In this document: piece by piece, positions 36,330 through 49,001 of the stretch
Position numbering within the stretch: position 1 is the first letter of the stretch
Layout of the letters: each line of letters begins with the position of its first letter
Origin: Papio anubis
Taxonomy: Eukaryota > Chordata > Mammalia > Primates > Cercopithecidae
Direction of reading: 5' to 3'
Length of the DNA stretch: 64,000 nt
NCBI RefSeq assembly: GCF_008728515.1
Contig: NC_044986.1
Span: forward strand, 51,634,855 to 51,698,854
The notes under the pieces: model-generated
What the model was told of the DNA's origin: nothing
The model's database searches: none
Seen by the model: the letters and a program-made list of their open reading frames with translations, nothing else
Program-made: the position numbers and the translations under genes

Positions 36330-36465
36330 TTTTTCACATCACCCTTGGGTTGCTCAACTTTATTTATTGGCGTATCTGTCACCCTCAGGGATTGAGTACA
36401 CCCTCGAGGAGAGTTCCTCAATTATAGGTATTCATTTATGAGTTGCTCAATGAAAGAATGAATCT
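36330..36465 (+). mobile_element. Possible L2 3' end
   Basis: A run ending 'gttgctcaatgaaagaatga' resembles the L2 terminus with its ATGA repeats. The preceding region is only loosely similar. Confidence 0.45.
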
Positions 36466-36709
36466 CCAGCTGGGGCAATGCCCCAGTTTAAAACAAACAA
36501 AAATCCAAACCAATAAAATGAAACCAAAAACCAAAACAGGAAAAGAAAAAAGGCAGGCTGAGGCTAGTACAGCAGGATTGTGTTCCTGGCAGCAAGATTG
36601 GAGCAGAGATGGAGTTGCTGACCACTCTCTCCCATGAGAGGAAAAGGAATCAGGAGGAAAAGAAAAGCCTAATCTTGGCCTGCCTTTATTTTTACCTTTT
36701 ATTCTGTCC
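36466..36709. other. Intergenic DNA
   Basis: Contains a perfect small inverted repeat 'ctggggc aat gccccag' at 36470-36486; nothing else recognised. Confidence 0.5.
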
Positions 36710-36733
36710 TTTTTTTTTTTTTTTTTTTTTTTT
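36710..36733. repeat. 24-bp T homopolymer
   Basis: Uninterrupted T-run. The sequence on its right is not a recognised retroelement, so its origin is unclear. Confidence 0.9.
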
Positions 36734-38806
36734 ACTAGAGCATTGCCCTGGCTGGGCTTTTAATGATTAATTTGAGACAAAAATATCTACAAAATGAGTA
36801 TTTTATAAACCTTAACTCTCAACAGGTTTAATTATATATTTTAATGTCATGGGATGGCTTTTAGCCATATTCTATCACTGTTAGTTAAACCATATTTAAA
36901 TTCCAATAACAGAATGGCAGAAATAAACAGTATATTTTAAACTCTAATTGTCTCTCAGAAATGAACAAAGCTATCAGAAAAAGAGCAACAAGTTTGACTA
37001 AGAATTAAAAGTGAATGAATCTGCCAGGCCTTTCTTCCATCCACTTGATAGTGGTTTCTCAACTGAGGGAATCATTTCTTCAATGTATAAATGTGCATCT
37101 TTGTAAAATGCCAGAAATCTGTTGGTAAACAAGCAGTTTCTCAAGGGCAGAGGGAAAAAGTTAGTGATATAAATATGTGTAAACAGCTTTATTCCTAGGA
37201 ATGTGCTTCCTCAGAGAACACTAAAATCATTCCTAGAAAGTTTCCCAACTTTTACAACTCAGGTAAGTCTGCCTAGTGACTTTCCGTTGTCGTTGTTATT
37301 AGGACATTAGATCACAAGAAGGGCAGTGGAAAATGGAAGTTAGAACACTTTGATTTCTTTTCAATCATAGTTTAAGCTTGGATTGAAATTTTGAGCTGAA
37401 AGCTAATTCCTAAGTAGCATTCAATTTCCCACCTCCTTGCAGGGAAAGGCCACTATATTCTTAAAATTTAACTTGTGGGTGAAAAATTGAAAAGCAAAAA
37501 TGGATTTTAAGGTCTGTTTCCTGCTGTGAAACATAGATTATAGAACTTACTTTAATTCTAAAATAGAAATACATTTTTATCTATCATAATGTAATTAAAG
37601 CAAATGTTTATCTGAACAGTATAAATAAAGCATTTTGGGTAATTGTTAATTGTTATCCTCTGCTACAGATTTTATCTAAGGTTTAGTCTTTAGTGATAAC
37701 TTAATAAAACACCTGCTTTAAAAAATTTGAATTTCATTTGAGATTTATAGGTGGTATTCAAGCTAATAAATGTACTAACAAATTTACAGGGTTTTTTACT
37801 TGCTCAAATTTAAGCAAAACATTATACCCTGAACTATATCTCCAGCTTTAAAGCAAGAGAAGAATCATAATACTTATCTCTTATTTTCACACACTGTTAC
37901 CTAATTAATTCTTCAAAAGCTTGGGGAATTGTGCTTTGATCCTGTTTTTAAGTTACCAAAATTAGCTTTATGTTCATCCAGTACGAGCTGCTAAAACATC
38001 AACTGTCATAGTGAATTTTTAAAAATGTGTGGTTTTTTTAAAGAAGCATCTCATAAATTGGAATCAAATTAACGTTTTAAGCTGTCATTTTAGGAATCAA
38101 AAAATCAAGAAACAATGAAAGAGAAAAAAGTGGAGCTACAGATCTACAAGTATTGAAATCCAAAGACAGAAGAAGAGTGGCTTATGGGTGATACAATAGA
38201 GAAAAGGAAACAAAATATAGAGGCAACAGGTAGCTTGAAAGAAATTAACACCTGTGTTGAAAATTTACATTTCCCTGGTTTGCCATATTTAGGTATTAAA
38301 ATATATTTATAGCTTTTTGTGCATTAACTTGCAACAATTTACTTTGTGATTATTTTCCATATTTTTAAGCAAATTGTTTAAAAATATTTATGTATGTACA
38401 CATATATGCATATATCTGATCTGATCATTAACTAATAATTTTTAGAGAAATAAATTTATAATTTTTCTAAACATTGCTGTTTCCCTTGCCAGTAAGTTAG
38501 AATTGTTTTCATTACAATCTGTAAGGATATGCTTCATAGTTTATATTGCGATTGAATATTTCTCAATTTTATATAATATTTTCCATTAATGAAATTTAAC
38601 TTGTGTTCTATTTTTCCCCTTAAAATTAATGCCATGAATGTTATCATCCTTATAAAGTTAAATATTTTCAAGATTTCCACTTCTACATAAGGGGTTTTCA
38701 TTTAACTATTTAATTTTTAAGAATAGTATGCATACATTTTAAATCTTAGCTCTTCGTTATATTGCCACAACCATTATCTCCCAAGTTGCTAATTTTCATT
38801 TTCTCA
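36734..38806. other. AT-rich intergenic DNA
   Basis: About 2 kb with no recognised gene or repeat. Confidence 0.5.
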
Positions 38807-39125
38807 TTTTTTTTTACTTTATTTATTTATTTATCTATTTATTTTTGAGACAGCGCCTCGCTCTATCACCCAGGCTGGAGTGCTGTGGTGCAATCTCGGC
38901 TCACTGCAACCTCCGCCTCCCTTATTCAAGCAATTTTCCTGCCTCAGCCTCCTGAGTAGCTGGGATTACAGGCATGCGCCACCACACCCGGCTAATTTTT
39001 GTATTTTTAGTAGAGATGGGGTTTCACCATGTTGGTCAGACTGGTCTCAAACTCGTAACCTCGTGATCCAACCGCCTTGGCCTCCCAAAGTGCTGGGATT
39101 ACAGGCGTGATCCACTGCGCCTCTC
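38807..39125 (-). mobile_element. Full-length Alu with (TTTA)n tail (antisense)
   Basis: A (TTTA)n tail at 38818-38845 is followed by 'ttgagacagcgcctcgctct', both monomers and an end at 'tccactgcgcctctc'. Open frames over it are Alu-derived. Confidence 0.95.
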
Positions 39126-39371
39126 AAATTTTTAATGATGTTACTGATGGCTTTTAGTAGTTGTGCCATACTTAGAAAAGCTAATATATAAAATTAAATA
39201 TTAAATTTAAGATTCTAATTATTACATTAAAGCAATATGTATTCATCTTTTCTCCTGGTGTTTCATGGATTTTTTCCACTTTTTAAAAATACTGTAATTG
39301 CTTTTTTAACCTAGAGAATATTATGGCTTAAAACATCAGATATGAATCCAATTTCTTCTCTTTCTCTAAAT

Positions 39372-39693
39372 AGTTAAGTATTTGCCAAGGGCAGTGGCTC
39401 ATGCCTATAATCCCAGCACTTTGAGGGACCGAGGCGGGCAGATCACTTGAGGTCAGGAGTTCCAGACGAGCCTGACCAACATGGTGAAACACCATCCCTA
39501 CTAAAAATACAAAAATTAGCCAAGTGAGGCAGTTTGGTCCCAGGTACTCAGAGGATGAGGCAGAATCTCTTGAACCTGGGAGGTAGAGGTTGCTGTGGGC
39601 TGAGAAGGCGCCACTGCATTCCAGCCTGGGTGACAGAGTAAGACTCCCTCTCAAAAAGAAAAAAAAAAAAAAAGGTTAAAAGTTAAGTATTTG
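39372..39693 (+). mobile_element. Full-length Alu (S-type) with 13-bp target-site duplication
   Basis: The 13-mer 'agttaagtatttg' flanks the element at 39372-39384 and 39681-39693. The body runs from 'ccaagggcagtggctcatgc' to an A-tail ending near 39673. It has small deletions and changes ('ccaagtgaggcagtttggtc'). Confidence 0.97.
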
Positions 39694-39831
39694 TCCCTGC
39701 CCCATTTATTAAACAATTTATTGTTAGCTTGATAAATGAACAGAAATCCATATGTTATTAAATTCTTCATTCTGTTTAAGTAATTTATTATCATGATAGT
39801 TTGATTAGTATACTTTGATAACAGCTTTTTA

Positions 39832-40480
39832 AAATAGCCTTTAGTTTTTAGAGAGGTTTCAGGTTCATAGCAATTCCACGCAGAAGGTTCTCATGCATAG
39901 CTTTTTTTACTGTCAACATCCCTCTGTTGAGTGGTACATTTGTTATCATTGATAAGCCTACAGTGACACGTCATACGCACCCAGTGTGCATGGTTTACGT
40001 TAGAGCTGACTCTTGTTGTTGTACATTCTATGGGTTTGGACAAACGTATAACAACATGCATTCATCATCAGATTATCATACAAAGTTGTTTTCAGTGTCC
40101 TAAAAACTCTCTGTGCTGCACCAGCTCATCCCTCACTGTTTCCTAAACTCTGAATTTTTTTTTTACTATTTCCATAGTTTTGCCTTTTCCAGAATGTCAT
40201 ATGGAAGTTGGAATCTTAGAATATGTAGCTTTTGAAATAGGCTTCTTTCACTTGTAATATGTATTTAAGTTTCCGCCATGTCCTTTTATGTCTTGATGGC
40301 TAATTTGTTTTTAATGCTGAATAATATTCTGTTATATGGATATACCATAGTGTATTTGTCCATTCACCTACTAAAGGATACGTTGGTTGTTTCCAAGTTT
40401 TGGTAGTTATGAATAATGCTGCTTAAACATCTTTACTGATTTTAGTGGAAACATGTTTTCAACTCAACAATAGGTTTTAA
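39832..40480 (-). mobile_element. Old L1M 3' region (ORF2 end and 3' UTR), antisense
   Basis: The plus strand reads 'gtggtacatttgttatc', 'gttgtacattctatgggttt', 'atagttttgccttttccaga', 'tgaataatattctgttatat', 'gtccattcacctac' and 'gaataatgctgctt', the reverse complement of old L1 ORF2 end and 3' UTR. Clear match at moderate divergence. Confidence 0.88.
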
Positions 40481-40624
40481 TAGTTCATACTGTTACTCTT
40501 CTTTCTCCTAAAGTTTCTTGACTAAATTCACATATACAAATATGTGATTCATTCACATATACAAAGTTGAATTTTACTTTAATGAGTATAAAAGTAGTGC
40601 TCTTTTAGTTTATTAGGGCATATT

Positions 40625-40652
40625 AAATAGCCTTTAGATTTTAGAGAGGTTT
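40625..40652. repeat. 28-bp direct repeat of the start of the adjacent L1M
   Basis: Matches 39832-39859 at 27 of 28 positions ('aaatagcctttag' then 'ttttagagaggttt'), 793 bp apart. It lies just beyond the other end of the L1M. Confidence 0.85.
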
Positions 40653-40923
40653 TTAATAAGAACCAACATTTTCAAGAAGAGAATAATGTAGAATTTGACA
40701 AAAATCATATAATTTATGAATAAGTCACATACTGTATAATCACTAAATTAATCATGACTGGTTAAGTTTATGCAGGGATAGTTCATGTTAATATGAATTG
40801 TTAAAGAGTTTTCATTATATTATTAACTGATTATAATTTGTAATATGTTTGATGTTTTTATCTGGAACATTATTGCCCTCCATTACTGCCATGGCCTGAT
40901 GAAACCACATTCTGGTTAAAGCC

Positions 40924-40979
40924 CTGTTGGCCAGGCTGGTCTCGAACTCCCAACCTAATGTGATCCACCTGCCTTGGCT
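40924..40979 (-). mobile_element. Isolated 56-bp internal Alu fragment (antisense)
   Basis: 'tgttggccaggctggtctcg' then 'aactcccaacctaa', 'gtgatccacctgcct' and 'tggct' match the centre of an antisense Alu monomer closely. Neither Alu end nor a tail is present. Confidence 0.9.
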
Positions 40980-40999
40980 GTGTAGTTAGTTTGTGAACA

Positions 41000-41550
41000 C
41001 AGGAAGACAGATTATTTTTTCCAAACTGAATAATTGAATACTGTAGTGGAAGCTGTTGTTCTAACCAAAGTATCCTTGCCCACGCCTACCTTGGCATTTA
41101 CTTGCAACTGTGAGACAATTTCCGCAAGTTCACAACTTTTACTTAAATCTTTGCCTCTCCCCTTATATGCAGGACTATTTGTGCTGTAACCAGGGGATCT
41201 TACTCATTTCAAACAAGCCAAACTAAAGTTAGATGTGTTTATACCCTGGGAAAAGTGGAAGGTGACTCACAGACAATATGGAAGGAGGTTGGTGGTTTTA
41301 GGCCCAGTTTCCCCATCATCTGATGAGATAGGCTGAAACAGGCTAACATGCGGTTTCTCAGAGTGTTCTCAGTGCATTTAAATTCCAGATTTTCATAGTG
41401 GTAACTTGCTCGTTAGTACAACCTACTGTTTGTCTCCATTCTCTTACTTTCCTCCTCTCTTTGTGCTTTCTGAGATCATCTCTGAAATAAATTAACTATA
41501 TCCAAGTAGTTTTTTAATCTCTGTTTTTAAAGGAACCTCATCTAAGACAT
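41000..41550 (+). mobile_element. Possible old ERVL-type LTR
   Basis: An AATAAA at 41486-41491 followed by 'tctctg...ggaacctcatctaagaca' is typical of the 3' end of old mammalian LTRs. The upstream part is only weakly suggestive and limits are approximate. Confidence 0.4.
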
Positions 41551-42862
41551 GTATCCATTAAATTTGCTTGTATCCCAATTAAATTAAATATTTTTTTTCA
41601 GATTTCTCTACAGTGCCAATTATGCTTTCAACTTAATCAGGAACATGTTAAGAATAGTAAATTAAGTTTTTCCATTATGATTATGTTTTTTCACATTTCT
41701 CCTAGTTTTTAATTTCAATTTGCATTATATGCATTTTAATGCTATGCTATTTGGAAGAGAGTTCTTCAGAATCATAGCTCTGACTCAGCTATTTTTTTTT
41801 TTAATGGGTACCAGAATCCTAACTCTAATAATAGGAAGAATCCAACATATACATTTGAAAAGAAGAAAAAAACACCTGAACTTTTCAATTTAAGGTTTTA
41901 TAAAGACAAAAACCTTCCTTGAAAATCACTAAGTTTTCTTTATTAAAAGATAATTTTATTGTTCTGTGATGGATAAAATTATCTTGAAAAATACTCAATG
42001 TCAGATGTATTTTTATGGGATTTTGCTTTTATACATGTAACCTGCTATTAATTTTGCAAAAACATGATATTACAACATTACCGTGGAATGTCCTAATTCA
42101 GATGAATAGAATAGAAATAGTAAAACACAAATTTGAAAAGTCCAGAGTTATACAAATGGAAAACAAACTTACCAGTTGAGGACTGTTTACTTTCTCTAAT
42201 TTTAACATGGTAACAGAATAGACTCTGTGTTAATTCAGGTTTGTGGAATTGTTGCAATGCATTGTTTTCTGAACATCTAGGAAAGTGTGATTTTGGCCTC
42301 CTACAGCTATAGCTTTCTTTTTTTACCCACTCTCTTGAAGCATAAATGCAAAAGTTCAAAAGATAACAACTTAAGCAGGGTATATTAAAAGAAAAGAAAA
42401 CCACCTAAATCATTTTTTTCCTTTAACAAAAAGACCGCAAGCCAGTGCAATCTCAGCACTAAGAATTTTTACCTTGAAGGAAAAGCTGGAGTCATGGAAC
42501 ACTGCAGCTACTTTAAAGTATCTAATGTAATCATTAAAACAACTACATGGAAGAAGTACTTTACAGATGAGAACACCTTGAAACAGAGTTGTGATATATT
42601 TCATAAATTATCACAACTGAAACAAGTTGAGCCAGTATTCACACAGAACAGCTTTTTTCTCTCTTGAGTAAATTGTAATCCTGTAGAGAAAATAACCCCT
42701 ATTGGTGATGGACCTAAATATAGGTCTGCCATTATGCAGTAAAATTTTTTATTAATAATCCCATGTCCACTAATCTGCTTCCAATGGCATTGAAGAAAAT
42801 TTGGTATGCCTTTTCTCTAATAGATTACAAAACTTTCACTTGTTGAGCACTTTTAAAAGTAA
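41551..42862. other. AT-rich intergenic DNA
   Basis: Nothing recognised. A minus-strand frame of 103 codons (42093-42404) has no recognisable domain and no supporting splice structure. Confidence 0.5.
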
Positions 42863-43110
42863 AACAATAAAGCTAATATTTATTAAGAAGTCACTGCATA
42901 CTAGACAATTTTTATTTATGCATTACCTTATTTTCGACAACTATCTTACATGTTAGATATAATTGTTAAACCTATTTAACTAATAACCAGAATCAAGGCT
43001 TGGGAAAGCTGTTTATAAACTAAATCACTCTAATGGCCAGTAAGTGGAAAACTAAGATATATAATCCAGCCTATTTGGCATGCAAGACCATGCCACCTCC
43101 CACCATACAA
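42863..43110 (+). mobile_element. MIR SINE
   Basis: 'taatatttattaagaagtc', 'actgcatactagacaa', 'gcattaccttatttt', 'atggccagtaagtgg' and 'catgcaagaccatgccacct' fit a nearly full-length, diverged MIR. Confidence 0.75.
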
Positions 43111-44053
43111 TAGTACATTCATGTTGGATTGAAGGTTAAAAAAGGGAATATTACCAATTTTCTACATTAACAAAACTCAAGATCAGATGTGTGTGCATTA
43201 AGTATGAAATTGGGTAAAAATAACCAAAAACTATAAGAAATATAGAGGAAGTATAAGGAGCATCCAGACAGAAGAGAAATAGCTGATGTTTCAGGAGGTC
43301 AGAGATCTTATTACAGTATATTACACTGAATGGAAGGAGTACTGACACACTGGGCAGAAAGTAGCATCATTTTAATAACAGAAAAACCTTCCTAAATACA
43401 AATTTACATTTTTTAATCATTAAACTCTAAAATTAGCTTCAGGGAGAAAAATACAATCTTAGTAATTTACTGAAGTATGTATATTTGGCAGGATGCCAAC
43501 TTTTAAAGTTTTTTAGATGAGCTTCCCTGAGTCAGCTAGTAGGGAGTTTCACAGGTGAGCATCTGTCTCCATCTCTGACTTTGCATACTCCAGCATGGCC
43601 TCAGATACTATGTAATTCTCAAAATATAAGTTATCGTATTCCACTTAATTCAAATAATGTTTACTTATACAATTTAAAGGAATGTTAAGTATCAAAAGGA
43701 AACAATGAGACTTTCAAATCGGCTGGGAAGAGTTAGGCCTGACAATTTGCTGCCTCTCAATCTTAGTTGTTAGACTCAAGTCAGGGTGAGAAGACTTAAG
43801 TCCAAATAAGATTGTTGGAACACACTTTCTTTTTTATAATAATCACATATTTTAATATTAATAAATTCTGTAAATTCTTCCTTCAAAATACACTCTCTAC
43901 CATGAATATGCCCTGTCAATTCTATCTTCAAAATACTCTCTCCAAATTTCCAAAGAGCTTGATTACTTGAGTTTTTGGGTGTCTGCTCAAAATATCACTT
44001 TTACAAACTGGTGATTACTGGCCATCTAACTAAAATTAGTACCTTCAAAACAC
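43111..44053. other. Intergenic DNA
   Basis: Contains a diverged ~45-bp tandem duplication: 43870-43898 against 43915-43941 ('cttcaaaata' then 'ctctct' in both). Nothing else recognised. Confidence 0.5.
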
Positions 44054-44344
44054 TTGTCTTTGCCCATTTTGTGTTGCTATAAAGGAAGGTGCAGGGAGAG
44101 ATGTGTACTGAGATCACGTGGCAAGACAGAAAGCAAGAGAAAGAGGGGAGGGAGGTACCAGGCTCTTTTTAACAATCAAATCTTGTGGGAACTAGTTGAA
44201 TGAAAGCTCACCCCAAAGAAGGGCATTAATCTACTCGTGAAGGATCCACTCTGACCCAAACACCTCCCTTTATGCCCCATCTTCAACATAGGGGACCCAG
44301 TTTGCACACTAGATTTGGAAAAGACAAACATCCAAACCATAGCA
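44054..44344 (-). mobile_element. MaLR LTR (MST/MLT1-type) with internal deletion, antisense
   Basis: Left end 'tgcccattttgtgttgctat', then 'gatcacgtggcaagacagaa', 'gggcattaatctactcgtga' and right end 'catccaaaccatagca'. The segment usually holding 'cctgagactgggtaattta' is missing, so part of the LTR was deleted. Confidence 0.7.
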
Positions 44345-44510
44345 ACACTACTTTCTAATCTCTTACCTGCTTTTTATTTCTAACTGATACTATTTAGCAA
44401 AACTTGCAACAATACTATAACAGATAAGATGTCCAATTATTAAGGTATCACACTATTTTGAGGACAGTGGAAAACATTTTTAGATGTACTTGTATTGTTA
44501 AAAATGTATA

Positions 44511-44860
44511 CCGGTTAAGCATACCTAATCTAAAAATCCAAAATCTGAAATGCTTCAAAATCTGAAACTTTTTCAGTCCTGGTATGATGCCGTAAGTGGA
44601 AAATCCTACATCTGACCTTATATAATAGGTTGCAGTTAAAACTTTGTTCCATGCAAAAAATTCTTTACAATATTGCACACAATTACTTTCAGGCTATGTA
44701 TAAAAGGTATAAGTGAAGGATAAATGAATTTCATGTTTAAACTTGGGTCTCATCACCAAGATATCTCATTATGTATATGCAAATATGCCAAACTAAAAAA
44801 GAAAATCAAAATTCAAAACACTTTGGTCCCAAGTCTTTTGGATAAGGGATACACAACTTT
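44511..44860 (+). mobile_element. TcMar-Tigger-like non-autonomous DNA transposon
   Basis: The left end 'ccggttaagcatacctaatc' and the right end 'ggataagggatacacaactt' are diverged inverted repeats. The interior has 'aaaatccaaaatctgaaatg', 'gacgccg'-like and 'gtatatgcaaatatgcc' words. A TA lies at the left boundary. About 350 bp; family assignment from memory. Confidence 0.75.
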
Positions 44861-45084
44861 TCCTGAAATAATATGGTCCCAAGCAATCACAAAGCAGTAG
44901 CTTCCTAACTTATCTCCTATCCACTTCCCTTCTCTTTGAAAATCATAATTTTAGAGAGCCCTTATTGGAGAACAGAATTAGGCAAACTGGCAATCAACTG
45001 CCAGTTGCACTATATCTGAATAATAGTCATCTCAGGTAAATATTTCTGGGTTTTGTTTCATTGGACAGTTATGTATTCAATTAT

Positions 45085-45225
45085 TTGTTAGCTTTAATCC
45101 CACACTACAATGTAGGCTCCATGAGGACAAGAACTTTGCTTGGTTCACTGCTTTATATGCAGTGCAATAACAGTAGAGGCTCAATAAGTACATGCTAAAA
45201 CAATTACTGGATTGATCTGATTGCT
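45085..45225 (+). mobile_element. L2 3' end
   Basis: 'aatgtaggctccatgagga', 'caagaactttgcttggttca', 'gaggctcaataagtacatgc' follow the L2 terminus closely. Confidence 0.82.
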
Positions 45226-46937
45226 ATGGAATATGCTAGGGTGTAACTTCATGTTTCTAAGAAGACTTCAGAGGGCCCCAGGCGCTTTCTCTACCCACAA
45301 AATGCTTGTAGATTTTAGAAAAGCTGCCTTTGAGAATAGAAAAAGAGGCTTCTCAGTCATGGACAGAGTTTAAAAAAGCATCTGAAGTATGAGACAAAGC
45401 AGCCGTCAAACGAGTCATTTCTAGAATAGCATCTCTCATTCCATCATCATGCAGCCAGCTTCCAACACTAGACTTCAGGTTCTTCTGATAATGTCATTTT
45501 TAAATAGACAATGATTGGAAATGTTCCAAGAATGTTCTCTCTTACTTAGGAAGCTAAATTTAAATGGAAAAAAAAGTCCCAAATTTTGCTGTGCATATAA
45601 AATATAATCCACCATAGAAAGAGCAAAAGACTGATGTTTGACTACTGCATACTTGGAAAATACAGTTCCAAAAGAAACAATGAAAAAACGTATAGAAAAT
45701 AAATCAGGTGGATTGATATATTATTTGGCTTTGGAAAATTTTAAACATGAAAAAAATAATAATCCCACCACACTTGATATGCTTAATGCTTACTTATCAT
45801 ACCAATGTTAAAATCTGTAGGATTTTCCTTCCAAGCACTCTTGCGTTCAAAATATAACTAAAGAGCATTGCAATGACACTTACTCAAAGAAATAGATTCT
45901 GTAGATTGTCCCTGATTTTCTTCTTTCCTCACTTATTGTGCTGCCTCTCCCTTCATGCCTTTACAGACTAAGAAAAACAAAATCTAGTTTTATTTAATAT
46001 TTTTGACCTTCACGATGGTGTTGGCCCTATAATATGATACTTCTTCGAAAAATAAAACATGTGAAGTGCCAAGGTTATGTTACAGTTTAACACAGTAAAA
46101 TGTAAGCAATAATACCTTAATTATTTGTGTGTACTAGTGTATTATTCACTGTTGGAATAGGAAAACCGACTTAGCTAGTACAGATACCCCTACCTCTTCC
46201 CCAACAGATACCAAACATAAGAATATAATCATCATTCATTGTTGGACATGAATATCTTTTTTTTCCTCTCAGATAAAAGAAAAACATTTGGTTGTAAAAG
46301 AGACATGGAGGGCAGAAGGTGAGTATGGTGTGGCTTGAATGTATGGTATGGCTTCCTGTCAATATGACTCCTCAGACTGGGTTTGAGAAACTGTGGTGAA
46401 ATAATGAAGGACAGAACTCAAACATACTATTTGCCTAAGAGACAGCATAAGGGTAAGGATAAAGATTTGTGAATCAGAAGTCAAAAGACTGTTCAAAAGT
46501 GAATTATTAGAATCTGGTAGTAAGCAGGACTGCCTCAGTGCCTTACGGATATAGCCTGGCAAGGATGGAAAATGGTCATTCTTTCTATGCCAGTCTAGAA
46601 CTCATTGGTACCCTTTATCTCTGTGGATTATAAATTTTGGGTGTATGGTAGAAACAAAGTGTTTGGCACAAACACTTTCACAAGAGATGCCATCATTTGG
46701 TGTTGTGAATGTGACTTTTTTGACCTCATATGTTGATTAGAAAGTAATAATTATGAGGGTAAGTAATGTGCCTATTCTGTTCACCACTCTAGTCAAGTGC
46801 CTAGAACCATGATCAGGCCAGAATATCCCATTGATAAATATGAGTAAATGAACGAATGAAGTGCAAGTGGAAAATACTACTTAAGTGCTCTTCCTGGCCT
46901 TACTGGTACTATGTACTAAGGCACTAATTAAGAGACA
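45226..46937. other. Intergenic DNA, with a possible L2 scrap
   Basis: 46770-46862 ('caagtgcctagaaccatgat', 'gataaatatgagtaaatgaa') resembles another L2 terminus, with low certainty. Otherwise nothing recognised. Confidence 0.45.
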
Positions 46938-49001
46938 TAAAGTGGCTGAATAGATAAAACACACAAGACCAAACTATATGCTGTCTATAAGAAATTTACT
47001 TCACCTGTAAGGACATACATAGACTGAAACTGACAGATGGAAAAAATATTCCATACAAATTGAAACCAAAAAGTAGCAGGAGTAACTATTTATATCAAAT
47101 AAAATGGACTTTAAGTAAAAAAAAAACTATAAAAAGATGGAAAGGACCATTATGTAATGATAAACAGGTCAATACAGAAAGAGAAAATAATAAACGTAAA
47201 AATATGAGTATCCAATATTGATGCACCTAAATACATGAAGCAAATATTAATTGACCAAATGGAGAGACAGAATGTAATGCAATGATAGTATAAGACTTCA
47301 GCATCCCACTTTTCTGCAGTGGATTGATCATTCACACAGAAACTCAACAAAGAAATATAGAATTTAAACTGGACTCTAGACTAAATGGACCCACCAGATA
47401 TTTTAAAAACATTCCATCCAACATCTGCAGGATACGTGAAAATTAACCAGCATAACTTGAAATATTGATGGGTCAATCAATAAATTTAAAAAGAAATTTA
47501 AAAATTCCTGAGATGAATGCAAATGGAAACACAATATACCATAACCTATAATGAAACAGAGTAAAAGCAGTTCGAAAAAAGTAGTTTATAGCAATAAACA
47601 TCTACATGAAAGAAGTAGAAAGATTTCAACTAAAGGAGCTAGTGTTGTACCTGAAGAACCTAGAAAAACAACAACAAACCAAACACAAAATTAGAAGGAA
47701 ATAAATGATAAAGATTAGAGAAGAAATAAACTAAACATATAAGAAAAATATTTAAAAATGAAATAAAGAGTTGGGCTTTTAAAAGCTAAAAATTGAGAAA
47801 TCTTTAACATTAACTAAGAGAAAAGAGACAAGATTCAAATAAATAAATTCAGGCATGAAAAAGGAGACGTTACAACTGATATCACAGAAATTAAAAAGAT
47901 CATTAGATAATATTATTAACAACCATACAACAACAAATTGGAAAACCGAGGGGATAAGGACAAATTCTTAGACACATATAATCTACCAAAACTGAATCAC
48001 AAAGACATAAAAAACTTTAACAAACTAATAATGATTAATGTGATTAGATCAGTAACAAAAAGTCTCTCATAAAAGAAAAGTCCAGGATCTGATGAATTTA
48101 CTGCTGAGTTCTACTAAACATTCAAGGAAGAAAAAACACCAATTATTCTAAAACTATTCAAAAATATTAGAGTGGAGAGAATTCTTCCAACCCCATTATA
48201 TGAGGTCAGCATTACTCTGCTACCAAAATCAGCTAGGGATGCAACATAAAAAGATAACTTCAGACAAATAAACCTGATTAACATGCATGTAAAATTCCTC
48301 AACAAAATACAAGCCAACTAAATCCAAGAGAACATCAAAAAGGTTATTCAGTAACATCAAATGGGATTTATCCCAGGGATACAAAAATGGTTCAACATAT
48401 GCAAATCAATAAACATGATATATTATATCAACAGAGTGAAGGATAAAAACCATATGATTATCTCAATAGAAGAAGAAAAAGCATTTGATAAAAACCAATG
48501 TCCCTTATGATAACATCCACAACATCCCTTTATGATAAATATTCCCAACTAATTCTTTATAGGAGGAACATAACTCAGCACGATAAAGGCTGCACATGAC
48601 AAACTCACAACTAACATTATCCTGAATGAGGAAATGTTAAAAGTTTTGCTTCTAAAATCTAGAATAAGCAAATAATGACTATTTTTACCACTTTTCCACT
48701 TCAATATAGTACTAGATGTCATAGCCTGAGCAATTAGGCAAAAGGAAGAAGTAAATTGGAAAAAAGGAAGTCAAATTATCCTTCTTTGCAGACAGCATGA
48801 TCTTATATATAGAATACCCTACAGATTCCACCAAAAAAGGTTCAAGACTAACAAATGAATTCAGTAGTTACAGGATACAAATTCACCATACAATAATTAG
48901 TAGCATTTATATATGCCAGTAACAAACTACATGACAAAGAAATCAAGAGATTAATCTCATTTGCAATAGCTGCAAAAAAAAACCTGTAAGAATAAATTTA
49001 A
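46938..49001 (+). mobile_element. Outer L1 (L1PB/L1MA-age), ORF2 endonuclease to mid reverse transcriptase
   Basis: Begins inside the ORF2 endonuclease ('agtggctgaatagat', 'actatatgctgtctataaga') and runs through 'ccaaatggagagacagaatg', 'gggatttatcccagggatac' and 'cagacagcatgatctt' of the reverse-transcriptase part. Many stops and frameshifts make it a pseudogene. It breaks at about 49001 and resumes at about 53428, the break being filled by a second L1. Confidence 0.9.

Noticed and set aside
42093..42404. 103-codon minus-strand frame
   Set aside because: No domain, biased AT composition, no flanking splice or promoter evidence.
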